Source: JALYUA01 sp038329555
GTDB lineage: Bacteria > Acidobacteriota > Thermoanaerobaculia > UBA5066 > Gp7-AA6
Length of the DNA stretch: 8,218 nt
NCBI GenBank assembly: GCA_038329555.1
Contig: JBBQNC010000161.1
Location: 1-8,218 of the forward strand
Direction: 5' to 3'
Shown here: positions 5,807 through 8,218 of the stretch, one piece after another
How positions within the stretch are numbered: the stretch's first letter is position 1
How the letters are laid out: each line of letters opens with the position of its first letter
The notes under the pieces: model-generated
Seen by the model: only the letters and a program-made list of their open reading frames with translations
What the model was told of the DNA's origin: nothing
Database searches by the model: none
Translations under genes and position numbers: made by a program

Positions 5807-5830
5807 CGTTATACTTCGCCGGATATAACG
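5807..5830. promoter_or_regulatory. Putative ModE operator before modA
   Basis: A perfect palindrome CGTTATA-N10-TATAACG, 24 bases overall, ends just before the modA ribosome binding site. The E. coli modA operator, as I remember it, has the same outer CGTTATA/TAACG arms and the same 24-base length. It overlaps the likely promoter: TATACT (5810-5815) and TATAAC (5824-5829) both resemble -10 boxes, although no -35 is convincing. Binding here would block transcription start, giving repression of modABC. Confidence 0.75.
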
Positions 5831-5831
5831 G

Positions 5832-5839
5832 AAAGGAGG
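5832..5839 (+). promoter_or_regulatory. Ribosome binding site that fixes the modA GTG start
   Basis: AAAGGAGG directly abuts the operator palindrome and ends 10 bases before the GTG at 5850, the codon that begins a signal peptide. Confidence 0.7.
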
Positions 5840-5849
5840 CGGCCGGACC

Positions 5850-6617
5850 GTGAGGATTCTTCGATACGACGCGCTCGCGTTCGCCGCCTGCCTCGGCTTT
5901 TCTGCGTCCACCGGGTGGCTCGGGGCGGCCGAGGTCCGAGTCTCCGCGGCGTCGAGCCTCACGGAGGCGATTCAGGAGGCTTCCGCGGCCTGGACCAAAC
6001 AGGGCGGCGACGCGGTCGTCCTCAACGTCGGGGCGTCGAGCCTGCTCGCCCGGCAGATCGCGGAGGGTGCACCGGCCGACCTCTTCTTTTCCGCCGACGA
6101 AGCCAGGATGGACGAGCTCGCCGCCGCGAATCTCCTCGATCGGAAGACGAGAACGAGCCTCCTCTCGAACACCCTCGTGTTCGTCGTCTCCAGGGACCGA
6201 GCCCCCGCGGTCGCGTCTCCGGAGGACCTCCTGAAACCGGACGTCCGGACGATCGCACTCGGGGAGACACGGAGCGTTCCCGCCGGTATCTATGCCCGGC
6301 ATTACCTGCTGCAGAAAGGGCTCTGGGAGCGAGTGAAGGGGAAGGTCGTGCCGACGGAAAACGTCCGGGCGGCGCTCGCAGCCGTGGAGGCCGGAAACGC
6401 GGACGTGGCCATCGTCTACAGGACGGACGCCCTCGTCTCGAAGAAGGTGCGCGTGGCCTTCGAAGTTGCCGCGTCCGAGGGCCCGCGGATCTCGTACCCG
6501 GCCGCCGTACTGGTCCACGCGAAGAACCCGCACGGCGCCCGCCGCTTCCTCGAGTTTCTCGCGTCGCCCGGCGGGTTGGCCATCTTCCGGGGACACGGGT
6601 TTCAGGTGGCGCGGTGA
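5850..6617 (+). CDS. modA: Molybdate ABC transporter, substrate-binding protein
   Basis: 255 residues starting with GTG. A signal peptide spans about 1-27 (DALAFAACLGFSASTGWLGAA), so the mature protein works outside the membrane. Family motifs in order: VSAASSLTEA (31-40), NVGASSLLARQI (59-70), GAPADLFFSADEARMDEL (74-91), SVPAGIYARHYL (142-153), NVRAALAAVEAGNADVAIVY (171-190) and the end AIFRGHGF. Serines in the first two motifs and the Tyr of VAIVYRTDA are the expected oxyanion contacts in ModA proteins. It binds molybdate and perhaps tungstate and passes it to ModB. Length is normal. Its TGA overlaps the modB GTG by three bases. Regulated probably by the palindrome at 5807-5830. Tungstate-specific or sulfate-like relatives are less likely, since the motifs and neighbours are those of ModABC. 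Confidence 0.95.
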   Translation: MRILRYDALAFAACLGFSASTGWLGAAEVRVSAASSLTEAIQEASAAWTKQGGDAVVLNVGASSLLARQIAEGAPADLFFSADEARMDELAAANLLDRKTRTSLLSNTLVFVVSRDRAPAVASPEDLLKPDVRTIALGETRSVPAGIYARHYLLQKGLWERVKGKVVPTENVRAALAAVEAGNADVAIVYRTDALVSKKVRVAFEVAASEGPRISYPAAVLVHAKNPHGARRFLEFLASPGGLAIFRGHGFQVAR

Positions 6618-7297
6618 TCGACTTTCTCTCCTCGGAGGCCGCGTGGACCATCTGGTTCACGCTCCGGGTCGCGGCGCTCGCCACGATCCTCATGACGGCT
6701 CCCGCCCTCGCGGTCGCCTGGGTCCTCTCTCGAAAGACCTGGCGCGGGAAGGCGGTCGTGGAGACTCTCGTCGCGCTGCCCTTGGTCATGCCTCCCGTCG
6801 CGACGGGGCTGATCCTGCTTCGGCTGCTCGGCCGGCGCGGAGCCCTCGGGTCCTGGCTCGACCGGATGGGAGTCGAGGTGATCTTCACGTGGAAGGCGGT
6901 CGTGCTCGCGATGATGGTCATGTCGTTTCCGCTGCTCGTGCGCGGGGCGCGCATCGCGTTCGACGACGTCAACCCGCGCCTCGAGCAGATGGCGCGAAGC
7001 TTGGGGGCGGGCGAGCCGCGCGTGTTCTTCAGCATGACTCTCCCGCTCGCGATCCGCGGCATCGTCGGAGGTCTGCTGCTCGCCTTCGCGCGCGCGCTCG
7101 GTGAGTTCGGAGCGACGGTGCTCGTCGCGGGCAACATCCCGCGGAAGACCTCCACCATGTCTCTCGCCATCTACAACTTCGTCCAGATCGGACGCGACGA
7201 CCGCGCCTGGCCCCTTCTCGCCGTCTCGGTCGCCATCTGCTTCGTCGCGGTCTGGATCGGCGAGACCATCTTGAGCCGCCGCGGCCGGCTCGTCTGA
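6614..7297 (+). CDS. modB: Molybdate ABC transporter, permease
   Basis: 227 residues from the GTG at 6614, which shares bases with the modA stop (GTGA), so translation is coupled. About five hydrophobic segments are visible, near 12-38, 50-72, 92-111, 147-173 and 199-218. The cytoplasmic EAA-type loop that contacts ModC is EQMARSLGAGEPRVFFSMTL (124-143) with the conserved G131. The stretch ARALGEFGATVLVAGNIPRK (159-178) followed by TSTMSLAIY is the signature of ModB-type permeases. It forms the dimeric channel that moves the oxyanion across the inner membrane. Length is typical (about 225-230). modC begins 2 bases after the stop. Confidence 0.95.
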   Translation: MIDFLSSEAAWTIWFTLRVAALATILMTAPALAVAWVLSRKTWRGKAVVETLVALPLVMPPVATGLILLRLLGRRGALGSWLDRMGVEVIFTWKAVVLAMMVMSFPLLVRGARIAFDDVNPRLEQMARSLGAGEPRVFFSMTLPLAIRGIVGGLLLAFARALGEFGATVLVAGNIPRKTSTMSLAIYNFVQIGRDDRAWPLLAVSVAICFVAVWIGETILSRRGRLV

Positions 7298-7299
7298 CA

Positions 7300-8049
7300 A
7301 TGCTCGAGATCTCGCATCTCGAGCTTCCCCTGGCCGAGTTCACGCTCCGCGTCCATCTCGAACTCGGCAGCCGGGTGACGGCGATCGTCGGCCCTTCCGG
7401 AGCTGGAAAGACCTCGCTGCTCGAGACGATCGCCGGGTTCCGGACGCCGGTCCAGGGCCGCATCGCTCTGGACGGAAAAATGCTCGTCGACGCCGAGCGG
7501 GGAAGGGCGCTCCCGACGCGCCGGCGGCAGATCGGGTACGTCCCCCAGGACGAAACCCTCTTTCCTCACCTGACGGTCCGCCGGAACCTGATGTACGGCG
7601 CCGCGGCCGAGCGGAGCGCCTCGGCGATGCAGCCGTTCGACCGAGTCGTGGGCGTCCTCGAGCTGGGAGCCCTCCTGGACAGGGGAATCGCGAACCTCTC
7701 GGGGGGGGAACGCCGCCGCGTGGCGGTCGGGCGCGCGCTCCTCGCGGACCCGCGGCTCCTGCTGTGCGACGAGCCGCTCGCCGGCCTGCATCCCGAGCTG
7801 AAGTCCCGGATCCTTTCGTACCTGAGGGCGGTTCGCGACGAGTTTCCGATTCCCATGCTCTACGTCGCCCACGACGCCGCGGAGGTGCAGATGCTCGCCG
7901 ACGAGGTCGTCGCGCTGGAGCGCGGAATCGTCGTCGGCCGCGGGCCAGCGGCGCCGTTCGCCGGCCACGAATCGACGCCGGGAGAGGCTCCGCACCGGCT
8001 GGCCGTTCCGGCCGGACCCTTCTCGCCGGATCGAAAGGGGCCGACATGA
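7300..8049 (+). CDS. modC: Molybdate ABC transporter ATPase, short form without TOBE domain
   Basis: 249 residues. Walker A GPSGAGKT (31-38), Q-loop Q83 (GYVPQDETLFPHLTV), signature LSGGE (133-137), Walker B LLLCDEP (153-159) with catalytic E158, and H-loop H191 (VAHDAAEV). It energises ModB. Two oddities are visible. The D-loop reads AGLHPELK, with His164 where the family usually has Asp. And the protein ends about 30 residues after the nucleotide-binding domain, while classical ModC is near 350 residues with a C-terminal TOBE molybdate-binding domain; the tail (220-249) is proline/glycine-rich and not a TOBE fold. A lost frame is not evident downstream. The start follows modB by 2 bases. 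Gene symbol rests on the modA-modB context. Confidence 0.93.
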   Translation: MLEISHLELPLAEFTLRVHLELGSRVTAIVGPSGAGKTSLLETIAGFRTPVQGRIALDGKMLVDAERGRALPTRRRQIGYVPQDETLFPHLTVRRNLMYGAAAERSASAMQPFDRVVGVLELGALLDRGIANLSGGERRRVAVGRALLADPRLLLCDEPLAGLHPELKSRILSYLRAVRDEFPIPMLYVAHDAAEVQMLADEVVALERGIVVGRGPAAPFAGHESTPGEAPHRLAVPAGPFSPDRKGPT

Positions 8050-8162
8050 TGACGATCGGTCCCGCGCCCCTCCCCTTCCTGGTGTCGGTCGTCGATCATC
8101 GACGAAGGCGCAAAGATCCGTGCGTCGAATTCCCTGTGCGTGTGCTTTCATCCGCCCGATGA
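8046..8162 (+). CDS. Doubtful 38-codon ORF overlapping the modC stop
   Basis: The ATG at 8046 overlaps the modC TGA (ATGA) and has AAGGGG a few bases upstream, so coupled translation is possible. The predicted MMTIGPAPLPFLVSVVDHRR plus a basic tail has no family resemblance, and a 17-bp palindrome lies inside it, which suits an intergenic region better. Its stop in turn overlaps an ATG at 8159. Confidence 0.2.
   Translation: MMTIGPAPLPFLVSVVDHRRRRKDPCVEFPVRVLSSAR
8089..8105. promoter_or_regulatory. 17-bp palindrome downstream of modC
   Basis: Arms TCGTCGAT (8089-8096) and ATCGACGA (8098-8105) around a single C are perfect. As RNA it could fold as a 6-bp hairpin with a 5-base loop; as DNA it has the symmetry of a dimer-binding operator. 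It lies 40 bases after the modC stop and 54 before the ATG at 8159. No T-run follows. Confidence 0.4.
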
Positions 8163-8218
8163 CGAACGGCCGCCGCCGCCGCCGCCCCAGAATGCCTGCC
8201 GCCTGGCTTCTCGGGTGG
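8159..8218 (+). CDS. Possible start of a further gene, cut by the window end
   Basis: An ATG at 8159 opens a frame that runs to the end: MTNGRRRRRPRMPAAWLLGW. A basic start followed by hydrophobic residues fits a signal peptide or first membrane helix. No Shine-Dalgarno is visible, and an internal ATG at 8192 is an alternative start. The arginine run is encoded by five GCC/CGC units (8169-8183). Only 20 codons are visible, so nothing can be said about function. Confidence 0.3.
   Translation, partial: MTNGRRRRRPRMPAAWLLGW

Noticed and set aside
6022..7170. 382-codon minus-strand frame opposite modA and modB
   Set aside because: Arg/Ser/Pro-rich shadow of the well-supported mod genes.
7171..8151. 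326-codon minus-strand frame opposite modC
   Set aside because: Shadow of ModC, which has every ABC ATPase motif.
8169..8183. Five GCC units in a row as a possible phase-variable tract
   Set aside because: Trinucleotide runs this short are common in GC-rich DNA and would not shift the frame.

Overview
The window is GC-rich bacterial DNA with dense coding, strong AGGAGG-type ribosome binding sites, many GTG starts and palindromic C/G-rich intergenic repeats. This suits a high-GC soil or environmental lineage. Acidobacteriota or a delta-proteobacterial relative is my guess, from general style only; no taxonomic marker gene is present. I see no rRNA, tRNA, CRISPR array, transposase or phage gene.

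Left part (1-1082): a structured intergenic repeat (1-122), then a gene for a small secreted protein that is broken by two frameshifts (164-851), then an inverted copy of the same repeat (855-930) and a C/G-rich palindrome (975-1010). The two repeat copies share a 10-bp stem in which one base pair changes on both sides, so base pairing seems to be kept.

Middle (1083-5282): a Tat-signal aldo/keto reductase overlaps by one base a seven-helix membrane protein that resembles DUF6064. A four-helix membrane protein of unknown function converges on them from the minus strand. Then come three plus-strand genes for small exported or membrane-anchored proteins: a type 1 copper cupredoxin and two single-domain cupins. 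Each has its own strong Shine-Dalgarno. C/G-rich palindromes sit in the gaps after the cupredoxin and after each cupin. They look like separate transcripts rather than a tight operon.

Right part (5416-8049): a compact molybdate locus, modE-like regulator, modA, modB, modC. ModA binds molybdate (or tungstate) outside the membrane, ModB is the permease and ModC the ATPase. A perfect palindrome, CGTTATA-N10-TATAACG (5807-5830), sits between the regulator gene and the modA ribosome binding site and has the form of a ModE operator. Neither the 122-residue regulator nor the 249-residue ModC has room for the usual C-terminal Mop/TOBE molybdate-binding domain, so the locus as seen has an operator, DNA reader and transporter but no visible metal sensor. 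After modC lie a 17-bp palindrome, a doubtful 38-codon ORF and the possible start of another gene that runs off the window.
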